From Candidatus Jordarchaeum sp. LHC_1308 (GTDB taxonomy: Archaea; Asgardarchaeota; Jordiarchaeia; Jordiarchaeales; Freyrarchaeaceae): a stretch of DNA of 42,559 nt. The position numbers and the translations under genes are program-made. Below are positions 1-8,490 of the stretch, one piece after another. The notes under the pieces are model-generated. The model had not been told where the DNA came from. It did not search any database and was given only the letters and a program-made list of their open reading frames with translations. The stretch lies in assembly GCA_019057675.1 (NCBI GenBank), contig JAHLWX010000006.1, positions 1-42,559 of the forward strand, given 5' to 3'. The number at the start of each line of letters is the position of its first letter. The first letter of the stretch is position 1.

Positions 1-839
1 TTTCTTTCATCTATCGCTTTTTGAGCTTCAGCCACAATTTCCGGGTCATCCCAAAATGATGTCGCTAAAACTATTGCCCTCGCCCGCTCCATGGGATCAT
101 TCGACTTAAAAATTCCTGACCCGACAAATATTCCATCACAACCAAGTGACATCATTAGAGCAGCGTCAGCAGGAGTGGCTATACCGCCTGCAGCAAAATT
201 AACAACAGGTAGCCTTCCAAGCCTTCCAACCTCATAAACCAATTGGTATGAGACCCTAAACTCGCGAGCCAAAGCAATGATTTCCTGCCAGTCCTCCTCC
301 TCAACTACACTTTTTACTCTTCTTATTTCGTTCCTCACAAGTTTCATGTGGCGTACCGCCTCGGCGACATTGCCTGTCCCTGCTTCTCCCTTTGTTCTTA
401 TCATAGACGCTCCTTCTTCTATTCTTCGCAGCGCCTCGCCGAGATCCCTTGCACCATTCACGAAAGGAACCTTAAAATCCCACTTCCAAATATGTCTCTT
501 CTCATCAGTCGGAGTCAAAACTTCAGATTCATCTATTGCATCAACACCCAACTCCTCCAGCACCCTTGCCTCGTAAACATGTCCAATTCTACACTTAGCC
601 ATAACTGGTATCGAAACATGATCCATTATCTCCTCTATAACTTTCAAGCTAGCTGTCCTAGCAACGCCCCCCGCCTTTCTGACATCGTAAGGTAACTTGT
701 CGAGAGCCATCACAGCAACTGCTCCCGCCTCCTCAGCAATCTGTGCTTGTTCAACATTAGTAACGTCCATTATGACACCGTGTTTCTGCATTTTCATGAA
801 TCCTCTTTTAACGCAAATGGTTCCAATAGACGGATGCAA
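1..839 (-). CDS. pdxS: Pyridoxal 5'-phosphate synthase, PdxS subunit (C-terminus cut by window edge)
   Basis: PdxS joins a pentose phosphate, glyceraldehyde 3-phosphate and ammonia from PdxT to make PLP; it is a cytosolic (beta/alpha)8 barrel. My reverse translation reads [20 protein letters not shown] near the N-terminus, then [26 protein letters not shown]-like '[19 protein letters not shown]' and '[21 protein letters not shown]', all diagnostic of the family. About 279 residues are present; the C-terminal tail lies beyond base 1. An ATG at 845 sits only 2 nt from the GGAGG, whereas the in-frame TTG at 839 is 8 nt away, matching the rule seen elsewhere in the window, so I chose 839. The ORF is absent from the supplied track because it is incomplete. 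Its partner pdxT is not visible. The neighbouring gene is divergent. Confidence 0.96.
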   Translation of the reverse strand, partial: MHPSIGTICVKRGFMKMQKHGVIMDVTNVEQAQIAEEAGAVAVMALDKLPYDVRKAGGVARTASLKVIEEIMDHVSIPVMAKCRIGHVYEARVLEELGVDAIDESEVLTPTDEKRHIWKWDFKVPFVNGARDLGEALRRIEEGASMIRTKGEAGTGNVAEAVRHMKLVRNEIRRVKSVVEEEDWQEIIALAREFRVSYQLVYEVGRLGRLPVVNFAAGGIATPADAALMMSLGCDGIFVGSGIFKSNDPMERARAIVLATSFWDDPEIVAEAQKAIDER

Positions 840-845
840 TAACAT

Positions 846-966
846 TCCCTCCTAATCGCAATTTAAGCTACATTTGTTATTAAAGTTATTTCTTTAATAT
901 TTTCCCTCTGAAACTTTAAATATATGTTCCCGGCAATAGACCACGACCGAAAGAAAAGGTGATATT
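846..966. promoter_or_regulatory. Divergent promoter region between pdxS and the OYE-type gene
   Basis: The 121-bp spacer is A/T rich. On the plus strand 'aaactttaaatata' at 911-924 is a good archaeal BRE/TATA match. It is followed by GGTGAT at 958-963, just before the ATG at 967. On the minus strand 'ctttaataac' (876-885) is a plausible TATA for pdxS, with a short leader holding GGAGG. The assignment rests on motif position only. Confidence 0.55.
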
Positions 967-2967
967 ATGCCTTTCTCATGTGAGAAACTTCTAGAACCCA
1001 TAACGGTAAAGAGTGTGACGCTACGTAACCGAGTTGTAATGCCTGCAATGCATTTGGGTTACTGTGAAAATGGACATGTCACAAGAAGACTAATAGACTT
1101 CTACGTTGAAAGGGCAAAAAACCAAGTTGGTCTGATAATAGTAGGCGGATGTTACATAAACAAGTTTGCCATGGGCGCTCCATCAATGATAGGCATCTCC
1201 GACGATAAGTTCATTCCCGGACTAAAGGCGCTTACAATGGAGGTCAAGTCTCATGGAGCTAAAATAGCAGCTCAACTATACCACTCGGGGAGATATGCTT
1301 TCTCCATGCTCATAGGCGATAAGGCTCATGCCCCCTCATCAATAGCATCCAAGTTGACAAGGGAAATTCCGAAAAGAATGACATTGGAGGATATTGAGCA
1401 GACGATAGAAGACTATGGTGAGGCCGCGAGAAGAGCTAAGGAAGCTGGCTTTGATGCCGTCGAAATTCTTTCGTCCGCCGGATACCTAATAGGTCAGTTC
1501 CTTTCTCCACTGACTAACAGAAGAATAGACAAATATGGGGGAAATCTAAGGCAACGGATGACGTTTGCTCTTGAAGTCGTGGAGCACGTAAGAGAGAAAG
1601 TGGGCGTGAACTTCCCCGTTATTTTTAGGGTCAGCGGAGACGACTTCATGGAAGGAGGAAACGACTTTCACGAAATAAAGGTCTTTGCCGCTAAGCTTGA
1701 GGATGCAGGAGTAGACGTAATAAACGTCACCGGAGGGTGGCATGAAACCACAATCCCCCAGTTAACCATGAACGTCCCCAGAGGAGCATACGTTTACTTG
1801 GCTGAGAACATAAAGGATGCTGTCGAGATACCGGTAATAGCATGCAACAGGATAAATGATCCACTACTTGCTGAATACATTCTTAGACGAAAAAAAGCTG
1901 ATCTAGTTGGAATAGCCAGAGGTCTCCTAGCGGATCCAGAATTCGTCTTGAAGGTTGCTGAAGGACGATTTGACGAAATAAGGCCATGTATCGCTTGCAC
2001 TCAAGGGTGTTTCGACAACGTCTTCATGTTGCAACCCGTCACATGTCTTGTTAACCCCGCAGCCGGGAGGGAAAAAGAACTCGAGCTTAAACCAGTAGCA
2101 AAACCGAAGAAGGTTCTTATAGCCGGAGGCGGCCCCGCGGGAATGCAAGCGGCAATCATACTAAAGAAGAGGGGACATGACGTTGTAATCTATGAAAAAA
2201 CGGACAGGTTAGGCGGCCAACTACTGCTGGCAAGCGCCCCCAAGGAAAGAAGGGAGTTCAAAGCCTTTGTTGATTATCTTTGCAGACAAGTGGAAAAACT
2301 TAAAATAAAGGTGATTTTCAACACTGAAGTTACCCCGGAACTGGTTGAAAAGATAAAACCGGACGTTGTAATCGCTGCAACCGGGGCTAGGCCAATAAGA
2401 CCGAAGATTCCTGGAATAGAAAAGAAAAACGTAGTATACGCTCACGATGTGCTTGCTGGAAAAGTTTTTACCGGAGAAAAGGTGGTCATAGTCGGTGGTG
2501 GAGGAGTTGGATGCGAAACTGCCCTCTACCTTACCGATGATGGCTCACTAGATCCTGAAACGCTGGTTTTCCTCCTAGAGAGGAGGGCTATGTCGCCTGA
2601 AAGAGCTTTGAAGCTTTTAAGAAAGAGCAGAGATGTAGTAATAGTTGAAATGATGGACAGGATTGGAAGAGACATAGGGCTAACAACCAGGTGGACTATT
2701 AGGCAGAGCTTGGAACTAAGAAAAGTGCGAATCGTAACGAACGCTAGAGTGGACGAGATAACAGATGATGGCGTAGTGGTCAATAATGGAGAGCAATTCT
2801 TTGAGGCGGATACAGTAATAATAGCCGTAGGGGCAGAGCCAAACAACGAGCTTGTAAAGCAACTCAAAGGAAAAGTAGCTGAATTATACGCTGTGGGCGA
2901 CTGTGTGAATCCGAGGAAAGCGCTTGAAGCAGTCCGCGAATCGACAGAGATTGCCATGAAAATATAG
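967..2967 (+). CDS. NADH:flavin oxidoreductase, old-yellow-enzyme / 2,4-dienoyl-CoA reductase type
   Basis: This is a 666-aa multidomain flavoprotein. Residues about 1-335 form an FMN-binding TIM barrel (start 'LLEPITVKSVTLRNRVVMPA'; 'SSAGYLIGQFLSP', 'NRRIDKYGGNLRQR'). Cysteines in 'RPCIACTQGC', plus a fourth in 'PVTCLVNP', make the [4Fe-4S] site of the FadH/trimethylamine-dehydrogenase family. A dinucleotide fold (GGGPAGMQAA) then binds FAD, and a second one (GGGGVGCETA) binds NAD(P)H. Length and domain order match bacterial 2,4-dienoyl-CoA reductase, which removes cis double bonds in beta-oxidation. The real substrate could be another enone or enoate. An acyl-CoA dehydrogenase elsewhere in the window supports an acyl-CoA role, but this is inference. 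It has its own promoter and GGTGAT upstream of the ATG. Confidence 0.9.
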   Translation: MPFSCEKLLEPITVKSVTLRNRVVMPAMHLGYCENGHVTRRLIDFYVERAKNQVGLIIVGGCYINKFAMGAPSMIGISDDKFIPGLKALTMEVKSHGAKIAAQLYHSGRYAFSMLIGDKAHAPSSIASKLTREIPKRMTLEDIEQTIEDYGEAARRAKEAGFDAVEILSSAGYLIGQFLSPLTNRRIDKYGGNLRQRMTFALEVVEHVREKVGVNFPVIFRVSGDDFMEGGNDFHEIKVFAAKLEDAGVDVINVTGGWHETTIPQLTMNVPRGAYVYLAENIKDAVEIPVIACNRINDPLLAEYILRRKKADLVGIARGLLADPEFVLKVAEGRFDEIRPCIACTQGCFDNVFMLQPVTCLVNPAAGREKELELKPVAKPKKVLIAGGGPAGMQAAIILKKRGHDVVIYEKTDRLGGQLLLASAPKERREFKAFVDYLCRQVEKLKIKVIFNTEVTPELVEKIKPDVVIAATGARPIRPKIPGIEKKNVVYAHDVLAGKVFTGEKVVIVGGGGVGCETALYLTDDGSLDPETLVFLLERRAMSPERALKLLRKSRDVVIVEMMDRIGRDIGLTTRWTIRQSLELRKVRIVTNARVDEITDDGVVVNNGEQFFEADTVIIAVGAEPNNELVKQLKGKVAELYAVGDCVNPRKALEAVRESTEIAMKI

Positions 2968-3031
2968 TTTGCGGATTCACGCAACTTCCATTATCCTAAA
3001 TCTAACATTCATTTATTAACTTCGGAGGAAA

Positions 3032-3116
3032 AAGAAACTTTTAAAAACAAAAACTCCTATTAGTAGTGTCAGTTTGACTGTGTTTAAAAAAGTTTTTACT
3101 TAAATAAAATTTTTCT
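3032..3116 (+). promoter_or_regulatory. Promoter region of inositol-phosphate synthase gene
   Basis: Two A/T-rich TATA-like stretches precede the gene: 'aaacttttaaaaac' (about 3035-3048) and 'acttaaataaaa' (about 3098-3109). Either could place a start of transcription within the leader that carries the GAGGTGG ribosome-binding site. Which is used cannot be told by eye. Confidence 0.4.
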
Positions 3117-3151
3117 AGTATCTATGTTATACTTTCGCGAGGTGGCGGTTG

Positions 3152-4231
3152 TTGGGAAGGATCAAGGTAGCCATTGCTGGTCTTGGCAACTGTGCCTCTG
3201 CGCTAATTCAGGGGGTATACTACTATAAAAATGCCAAGAAAGAAGACAATATTCCTGGGCTTATGCATGTTGACTTTGGAGGCTACTACCCTCGAGACAT
3301 AGAGTTCGTATGTGCCTTCGATGTTAATAAAAATAAAATTGGGCAGGATATTAGTGAAGCAATCTTCGCTGAGCCTAACTGCGTCGTAAGGTTTGCGGAT
3401 GTTCCAAAATTAGGCGTAGAAGTGCTTCCTGGGCCTATATCCGACGGCGTAGCTCCTCATATGGTAGACGCATTCTACACATACGACAAAGATGGGATGG
3501 AAGCAGTTGACGTCGCATCGGCTCTTCAAGACTCCGGAGCGGAAATGCTGATAAATTTTATTCCGGTTGGCAGTTACGAAGCAACCAGAATATACGCGCA
3601 AGCAGCTATTGATGCTGGGTGTGCTTTTGTAAACTGCATTCCCGAGTTTATAGCGTCAGATTCGGAATGGGCTGACAAGTTTGAAAAAGCAGGATTGCCT
3701 ATAGCTGGAGACGACATTAAAAGCCAAATAGGGGCCACAATCCTACACAGGACACTAGTAGACTTACTAATAAACAGAGGAGTAAAGATAGAAGGTACCT
3801 ATCAGCTAAATATAGGCGGAGACACGGATTTCCTCAATATGACAGTCGAGGAAAGGCTGAAGACTAAGCGCATAAGCAAGACAGAGGCTGTAACCAGCCT
3901 TGTACCTTACGAGTTTCCAGTTAGAATAGGGCCGTCAGATTATGTTCCTTTTCTTGGAGATAAAAAAATCTGCTACATAAGAATTGATGGGAAAAAGTTT
4001 GGAGACAGGCCGGTAACAATAGATGTAAAGCTTGTGGTCGAAGACTCACCGAACAGTGCGGGAGTAGTCATAGATGTTATAAGAGCGGTTAAGCTTGCAC
4101 TAGACCGAGGCATCTCGGGACCATTGATAAGTATATCGTCTTATGCTTTCAAACATCCGCCAGTGCAGGTCCCAGACCACATAGCTCGCCAATGGGTGGA
4201 GGAATTCATAGAAATGAAGAGAGAACGTTGA
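3152..4231 (+). CDS. ino1: myo-Inositol-1-phosphate synthase
   Basis: Converts glucose 6-phosphate to inositol 1-phosphate with NAD+. In archaea the product feeds archaetidylinositol lipids and, in some thermophiles, di-inositol phosphate. The N-terminal Rossmann motif GLGNCASALIQG and the later stretches 'GDDIKSQIGATILHR', 'NIGGDTDFLNM' and 'LVVEDSPNSAGVVIDVIRA' are characteristic of the short prokaryotic/archaeal form. The predicted length of 359 aa is normal for that form. Two adjacent TTG codons (3149 and 3152) are possible starts after GAGGTGG; 3152 gives the spacing nearest the window rule. The gene appears monocistronic and ends just before a convergent gene. Confidence 0.95.
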   Translation: MGRIKVAIAGLGNCASALIQGVYYYKNAKKEDNIPGLMHVDFGGYYPRDIEFVCAFDVNKNKIGQDISEAIFAEPNCVVRFADVPKLGVEVLPGPISDGVAPHMVDAFYTYDKDGMEAVDVASALQDSGAEMLINFIPVGSYEATRIYAQAAIDAGCAFVNCIPEFIASDSEWADKFEKAGLPIAGDDIKSQIGATILHRTLVDLLINRGVKIEGTYQLNIGGDTDFLNMTVEERLKTKRISKTEAVTSLVPYEFPVRIGPSDYVPFLGDKKICYIRIDGKKFGDRPVTIDVKLVVEDSPNSAGVVIDVIRAVKLALDRGISGPLISISSYAFKHPPVQVPDHIARQWVEEFIEMKRER

Positions 4232-4260
4232 GAACCGAATGAACTCCTACTAATTTTCAT

Positions 4261-5418
4261 CTATCTCAGTTTGCTATAAACTCTATTAGTTATTTCTTTA
4301 AGCTTCTCTACGCATTGTTCAGGAGTAGGTGCAGTGAGCTGAACGCTGCATATAGGAACCCCTTCGTCGACTACTGTCCCCGGCTTTGTTATGTCGTAAA
4401 TGTAAGGCATATCGCCTAAGTCAGGAATAACTGCTTTCTTTTTAGCGTATATTACTCCCTTTACAGCAAACCCCTTAATGTCGATTTTTCTTGGAAGATT
4501 TCCATGATATGCCTCGATGTGTTTTTCAACAATGTTCATTCCTGTTACCATGGATACACATTCCATTGTCCCCTGAAATCTCGGGTTAACCTCTATGAAA
4601 AATGGTTCTCCCTCCCTTAGTATGAAATCAATCCCGTTAGAACCAACGAGTCCTAAAAACTCGCATATTTCCTCAGCAACCTTACCTACGACTTTGCAAA
4701 CATTTTCCGACTCGTGAGGAACTATGTTCCCACAATAAATGAATTCTTTCCCCCCAAGCCAAGGCACTCCTATCAATTGTCTGTTGACTGTTAATGTAAC
4801 AGCTCTTTTACCATCACTCAAAACGGAAGCACTTATGTCCTCTCCTACAACGTACTCCTGAACGATGACCCTACCTTCCCCCCTACATAAGTTGAAGAAT
4901 TTTTTAACCTCCTCCTTATTACGGGCTAAATGCACTCCAAGTCCTCCTCCCCCCGCCTCCCGCCTCACTACAACAGGAAATCCCAATTCACGAGCGGCGA
5001 CAATAGCCTCCTCGCAATTTTCAACAGCAACTGTTTCCGGAACATTAATTTTCCTCGTTCTTAATGCCCTGTAAAGCTCTATTTTGTCTCTTGCCTTCCT
5101 GATCATGGAAGGTGTATTCCCAAGTATAGGTGCAACTTCCTGTATTCTTTCCAAGCAATCCCACTTGTCGTCAAGTCCGCTTCCGATAAGAACTCCATCG
5201 ATATCGTGCTTTTGAGCCATTTGATGGGATAACTGGACAGCTACTTTGGCAAAATCGGTATGAGACCCGGCATGCTCCCTTACCACAGCAACGTCATCAA
5301 CCCAACTGTAAATGTCGACATCCCCCCAGTAATCTACAGCAAAGACGCGAAACCCGCACATCCTCGCTTGAGCGGCTATAGGTCTCGCGTTAAAACCAAC
5401 AACAAGCAAGCTTTCCAT
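4261..5418 (-). CDS. ATP-grasp family ligase (carbamoyl-phosphate-synthase-like, COG2232 type)
   Basis: The protein has a pre-ATP-grasp N-terminal fold ('SLLVVGFNARPIAAQARMCG', 'VFAVDYWGDVD'). The ATP-grasp core follows: a glycine-rich loop 'VVVRREAGGGGLGVHLA', 'VIVQEYVVGEDISASVL' and the metal-binding 'PFFIEVNPRFQGTMECV'. Such enzymes ligate a carboxylate to an amine through an acyl phosphate. The substrate is unknown; relatives occur beside pterin- and coenzyme-biosynthesis genes, but no such link is visible here. The track start (5436) lies upstream of GGTG; the adjacent ATGs at 5421 and 5418 follow that site, and I chose 5418. The gene is convergent with ino1, 29 bp apart, and lies downstream of the roadblock gene on the same strand with a spacer of about 98 bp. 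Confidence 0.78.
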   Translation of the reverse strand: MESLLVVGFNARPIAAQARMCGFRVFAVDYWGDVDIYSWVDDVAVVREHAGSHTDFAKVAVQLSHQMAQKHDIDGVLIGSGLDDKWDCLERIQEVAPILGNTPSMIRKARDKIELYRALRTRKINVPETVAVENCEEAIVAARELGFPVVVRREAGGGGLGVHLARNKEEVKKFFNLCRGEGRVIVQEYVVGEDISASVLSDGKRAVTLTVNRQLIGVPWLGGKEFIYCGNIVPHESENVCKVVGKVAEEICEFLGLVGSNGIDFILREGEPFFIEVNPRFQGTMECVSMVTGMNIVEKHIEAYHGNLPRKIDIKGFAVKGVIYAKKKAVIPDLGDMPYIYDITKPGTVVDEGVPICSVQLTAPTPEQCVEKLKEITNRVYSKLR

Positions 5419-5516
5419 CATTACACCACTATGCATTCACTAAAAACTAAGTACTAAATAACCTCTCTTGCTTCTTTTCTAATAGTTGAACATAAATAAG
5501 AGTGGGAATTATTTAA

Positions 5517-6239
5517 TCACTTATCAGTAAGTAGTTTTTCTACATTATCCACTATTTTTTTAACCTTCAAAAGGTACTCTCCTATCTTCCTTTCTTTACT
5601 TACTCCTACTGCTAGCACTCTACTTTGTGGGAGCTTATACAGTATTATGATGGAATCATCGCCTACTATAACGGAGTACTCGCTTTCATCCTCTTTAGCA
5701 AGCTTGTCGCAAACCATCGAAACAGCACTTAGCATCCCTGTTGACGTCACATAATCTAATGAAGGGTAGACATCTAGAGGCATACCTTCAATCGTTAAAA
5801 CGGCAGCCATAAACGCCTCCGGAATTTCCTTCTTAACCATATATAGTATGCTACCTTCCTCGTAACTCGTCGCCTCTTCTATGGCTGCCAACTGGATGGA
5901 AGCTGCCTTAACGCGAGACACTAGTGTTTCTATCCCCTCCAGCTCCACAGCATCTCTGTCGACAAAAACCGCCAAGTTCATTCGCATTCCAACAGGAACA
6001 CTAATTACAACGGTCGTCTTAGACTTCGTTAACACGTAATCCAATTCTTTCCTAGCGAAACCATGAAGAACTTGGGAAGACATGGACGAGAGTGATGCAA
6101 GGATAGGCGCAGCACTCTCCTCCACCTTGCCGACGCTCATCCTCGAGAATCCCTCTTTGGTTGTCAGGATCGCTCCCCTCATACCGGCGCCCTCAATAAG
6201 TCCATCTAAAATTTTTTTCATTTCCTTCTCAGAGTTCAT
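5517..6239 (-). CDS. Roadblock/LC7-type protein, apparently two tandem domains
   Basis: The first half (about residues 1-115) reads as a roadblock/LC7 (MglB-like) domain: an N-terminal helix 'EKEMKKILDGLIEGAGMRGA', then beta strands with 'ILTTKEGFSRM', a helix 'APILASLSSMSSQVLHGF', and closing strands 'TTVVISVPVGMRMNLAVF'. The second half repeats a similar order ('AFMAAVLTIEGMPLDVYPSL', 'SAVSMVCDKLAKE', 'YSVIVGDDSIIILYKLPQSR'). Roadblock proteins usually dimerise and act on small Ras-like GTPases or as scaffolds; a fused pair would be a built-in dimer. No GTPase gene is nearby. The track start GTG at 6251 overlaps the ribosome-binding site; ATG 6239 follows GGTGAC with standard spacing. The domain call is good and the tandem interpretation is inference. 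Confidence 0.72.
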   Translation of the reverse strand: MNSEKEMKKILDGLIEGAGMRGAILTTKEGFSRMSVGKVEESAAPILASLSSMSSQVLHGFARKELDYVLTKSKTTVVISVPVGMRMNLAVFVDRDAVELEGIETLVSRVKAASIQLAAIEEATSYEEGSILYMVKKEIPEAFMAAVLTIEGMPLDVYPSLDYVTSTGMLSAVSMVCDKLAKEDESEYSVIVGDDSIIILYKLPQSRVLAVGVSKERKIGEYLLKVKKIVDNVEKLLTDK

Positions 6240-6311
6240 ATAAGTCACCACTTTTTATTTGAGAAACAATAATAGTATCCCCTTGCCTCTTTTAATTTAC
6301 TGGTGATCCGC

Positions 6312-7037
6312 TTGGAAATAGTGTTTCTTGGTACTGCCGCCAGCATACCGACCCCGACCAGAAGTCTCCCATCAGTCTTAGTAGACGAAGAATTGCTGGT
6401 AGACTGCGGTGAGGGTGCTACTCAGAGACTTTTATCAGCAGGGTCTCTAGACACCATTAAACGCGTGATAATAACACATAGCCACCTAGACCACTCGGCT
6501 GGAATAGCCACTTTAATATGGACCTTATGGCTTCGTGGAAAAAGAAATCCTCTTATCGTCAGTGGTCCAAGTTATGTAAAAGACTTAGTGTTCTCCCTCT
6601 TGAAAGAGTTTGGAACACCTCTAGAAAGATTAACGTTTAGCATCGAATATAAAGAATCCTTTGAAGACGTGAAGTTCGCATCCACGGATCATCACCCTGA
6701 AACATTTGCCCTAAAAGTCGAGAAAGGAAACGCGAGGATATGTTACTCAAGTGACACGGCGCCATGCAACTCGGTGATTAACTTAGCACGTGGTTGCGAC
6801 GTTCTAATTCATGAAGCAACATTCCTCAACAATGAAAGACATCTTGCACATATGCTTAAACATAGCACAGCAGGAGACGCAGGAAGAATTGCAAGTGAAG
6901 CGCGGGTCAAAAAACTTGTGCTTTTCCACTGGCCTTGGACACTTGAAGGAAGAGAACACCTCTTAGTGAAGGAAGCTGAGGCTTTCTTTAATGGTGAAGT
7001 CATACTTGCACATGACCTTGAAACAATCTCGCTTTGA
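6312..7037 (+). CDS. RNase Z-like metallo-beta-lactamase-fold hydrolase
   Basis: The protein begins MEIVFLGTAASIPTPTRSLP, the typical RNase Z/ElaC opening. It has the zinc motif THSHLDHSAG, an aspartate in 'CYSSDTAPCN', 'LIHEATFLNNERH', and a last histidine in 'LVLFHWPW'. RNase Z trims tRNA 3' trailers. Here the usual HFSxRY motif is replaced by HWPW and the protein is short (241 aa against about 300), so it may be a paralogue with another substrate. GGTGAT at 6302-6307, then 4 nt, then TTG 6312 makes this the likely start rather than GTG 6303, which lies inside the ribosome-binding site. It is divergent from the roadblock gene with a 72-bp spacer. Confidence 0.75.
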   Translation: MEIVFLGTAASIPTPTRSLPSVLVDEELLVDCGEGATQRLLSAGSLDTIKRVIITHSHLDHSAGIATLIWTLWLRGKRNPLIVSGPSYVKDLVFSLLKEFGTPLERLTFSIEYKESFEDVKFASTDHHPETFALKVEKGNARICYSSDTAPCNSVINLARGCDVLIHEATFLNNERHLAHMLKHSTAGDAGRIASEARVKKLVLFHWPWTLEGREHLLVKEAEAFFNGEVILAHDLETISL

Positions 7038-7365
7038 TGCTTCCATTACTTAAGTTAAAACTATTTTAATGCTGTCTTAATTTTGTTAGCCTCCTCAATT
7101 TCCTATAAAAAATTTTAAATATTCTCTCATCTTTTTTCAGATTAAAAATACTTACCAGTTCCTGTCGTACGTTATTGAATATTAGCGGGATGAAGCATGG
7201 TGAATATGTTGTTTATTTCGCAAAAAATTAGCAAAAAAATTATTATTTTTGCAATAAATGGAATGTTTTTATCAGAAAAAATTAATAGAAGAAATTTAAT
7301 AAAGGATTCTTGACAAATTACAAATATTATATGTTGAAAAAATCACATAATTAAAGGAGGAATAA
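7038..7365. other. A/T-rich intergenic region upstream of the Lrp-type gene
   Basis: No convincing gene is seen. The region holds TATA-like stretches (for example 'aaattttaaatattc' near 7109-7123). It also has a 7-bp perfect inverted repeat, gcaaaaa (7231-7237) against tttttgc (7246-7252), and a repeated 'gcaaaaaa(t)ta' word just before it. A 38-codon ATG frame (7197-7313) exists but is lysine/isoleucine-rich and weakly supported. The inverted repeat could be an operator for the downstream regulator. Confidence 0.4.
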
Positions 7366-7386
7366 ATGCGATTTGAGGAGAAATAA
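7366..7386 (+). other. Possible 6-codon minicistron (MRFEEK) overlapping the lrp start
   Basis: A strong AAAGGAGG (7353-7360) is followed 5 nt later by ATG, then five codons and TAA. The frame differs from that of lrp. It contains GAGGAG (7375-7380), which could serve as a second ribosome-binding site. Whether it is translated cannot be told from sequence. Confidence 0.35.
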
Positions 7387-7867
7387 AGTTAAGCTGGACT
7401 CGTTGGATAAGAAAATTCTTGAAGCAGTGTGTAAGGACGCACGAAAACCCCTCAGGAAAGTTGCTGAAGAGCTTGGTGTCTCAGAACCGACACTCTACAG
7501 CAGAGTCAGAAGTCTGCAGCGAAGAGGCGTTATCAAACAGTTCACCGTGAAGCTGGACATGGAGACCCTAGGATACATAACGAAAGGCTTTGTACTAATC
7601 AACATCAACCCTGCGAAGGAAGAGAAAATCATAAAGTTTTTGGCTGAAATACCTGAAGTAGTAGAAATCCACAGATTACTGGGGGACAACGACTTAATGG
7701 TTAAAGTCGTGTGCAAAGACGTATCCGAAATGCGCAGACTTGTACTCGAAAAAATAAGAGAGCTCGATGGTGTGGAGCTCGTTAAGGGTTTCTTAACAAT
7801 AAAAACAGACAAGGATTCGTACGATGAGCTGATCACAAAAATCAAGGAAAGTAGTGAAAACGCGTAG
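7373..7867 (+). CDS. Lrp/AsnC-family transcriptional regulator
   Basis: The N-terminal winged helix-turn-helix is clear ('LDSLDKKILEAVCKDARKPL', 'KVAEELGVSEPTLYSRVRSL'). It is followed by the RAM ligand-sensing/oligomerisation domain ('GYITKGFVLININPAKEEKI', 'VEIHRLLGDNDLMVKVVCKD'). These proteins bind amino acids or related effectors and control metabolic genes as dimers or octamers. The target is unknown; autoregulation through the A/T-rich upstream region is possible. The start is uncertain. TTG 7373 is 12 nt from the GGAGG. The usual family N-terminus would begin at the GTT at 7388, which is well placed relative to GAGGAG but is not a standard start codon. Confidence 0.92.
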   Translation: MRRNKVKLDSLDKKILEAVCKDARKPLRKVAEELGVSEPTLYSRVRSLQRRGVIKQFTVKLDMETLGYITKGFVLININPAKEEKIIKFLAEIPEVVEIHRLLGDNDLMVKVVCKDVSEMRRLVLEKIRELDGVELVKGFLTIKTDKDSYDELITKIKESSENA

Positions 7868-7957
7868 CCCTCACAGTTGAGACCAAAGAAATAAAAAGGA
7901 CAAACAACAAATCCAGAATTTAAGGCTAAAATGGAATCAAGGAAGGAGGTTTTACGC

Positions 7958-8380
7958 TTGTCCTTTTCTAAGGATGAGCTGCTAGAGGCCCTAAAGGTCT
8001 TTACCCTCGACTTAATAGTTAAAACCTACAGTTTCCTCGATAACATTGGACGCGCAAAGGATTACTCGGAAATGATGGGGCAGTCACTTGCACTTCGCGT
8101 CCAAAAAGCTTTCGGGAAAGATAAAGTATCCGTAATAAACTATTTGAACCTCATTTTGAAGGCGCTGGGCCTTCCTCTCTTCCAGCAGGATGGAAAAAAG
8201 TATCGTTTTAATTGCTCCCCCGAATCATGCTCCTTAATGAGAGCTGCATCTGTGACACAATCAACTTTTAGCCACGTTTTTTGTGACTCGTTCCTTACAA
8301 GTTACCTTACTAGTTCCGGCTTCTCCGTGAAAAGTCAACTTCCATCAGAGAAAGAAAAAGGAAAAATTGAAGCAAAATAG
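7958..8380 (+). CDS. Uncharacterised small protein, V4R-like layout
   Basis: About 140 residues: an N-terminal helical part ('FSKDELLEALKVFTLDLIVK', 'YSEMMGQSLALRVQKAFGKD'), then strands and cysteines in 'KKYRFNCSPESCSLM' and 'FSHVFCDSFLTSYL'. The order of helices, first Cys motif and later FC/YC motif parallels the V4R-like protein at 23317-23781, suggesting a diverged member of that sensor-like fold; this is my alignment by eye. Lysine/glutamate-rich residues close the chain. The track ATG at 7931 lacks a ribosome-binding site. TTG 7958 lies exactly 8 nt after GGAGG (7945-7949), so I chose it. It sits between lrp and GGGP synthase on the same strand. Confidence 0.6.
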   Translation: MSFSKDELLEALKVFTLDLIVKTYSFLDNIGRAKDYSEMMGQSLALRVQKAFGKDKVSVINYLNLILKALGLPLFQQDGKKYRFNCSPESCSLMRAASVTQSTFSHVFCDSFLTSYLTSSGFSVKSQLPSEKEKGKIEAK

Positions 8381-8490
8381 CCATTAAAAATCGCCATAGT
8401 GTCAACATGTTCTGCATGACTTAAGCGGCAAATGTTTTTTATTTCTCATGTTTGAATGCTATCCTTGCCGAGTCATCATAGGTGATGCTG

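Noticed and set aside
7197-7313. 38-codon ATG frame upstream of the Lrp-type gene.
   Set aside because: Lys/Ile-rich composition follows the A/T-rich DNA, with only a weak ribosome-binding site; it also covers the inverted repeat.
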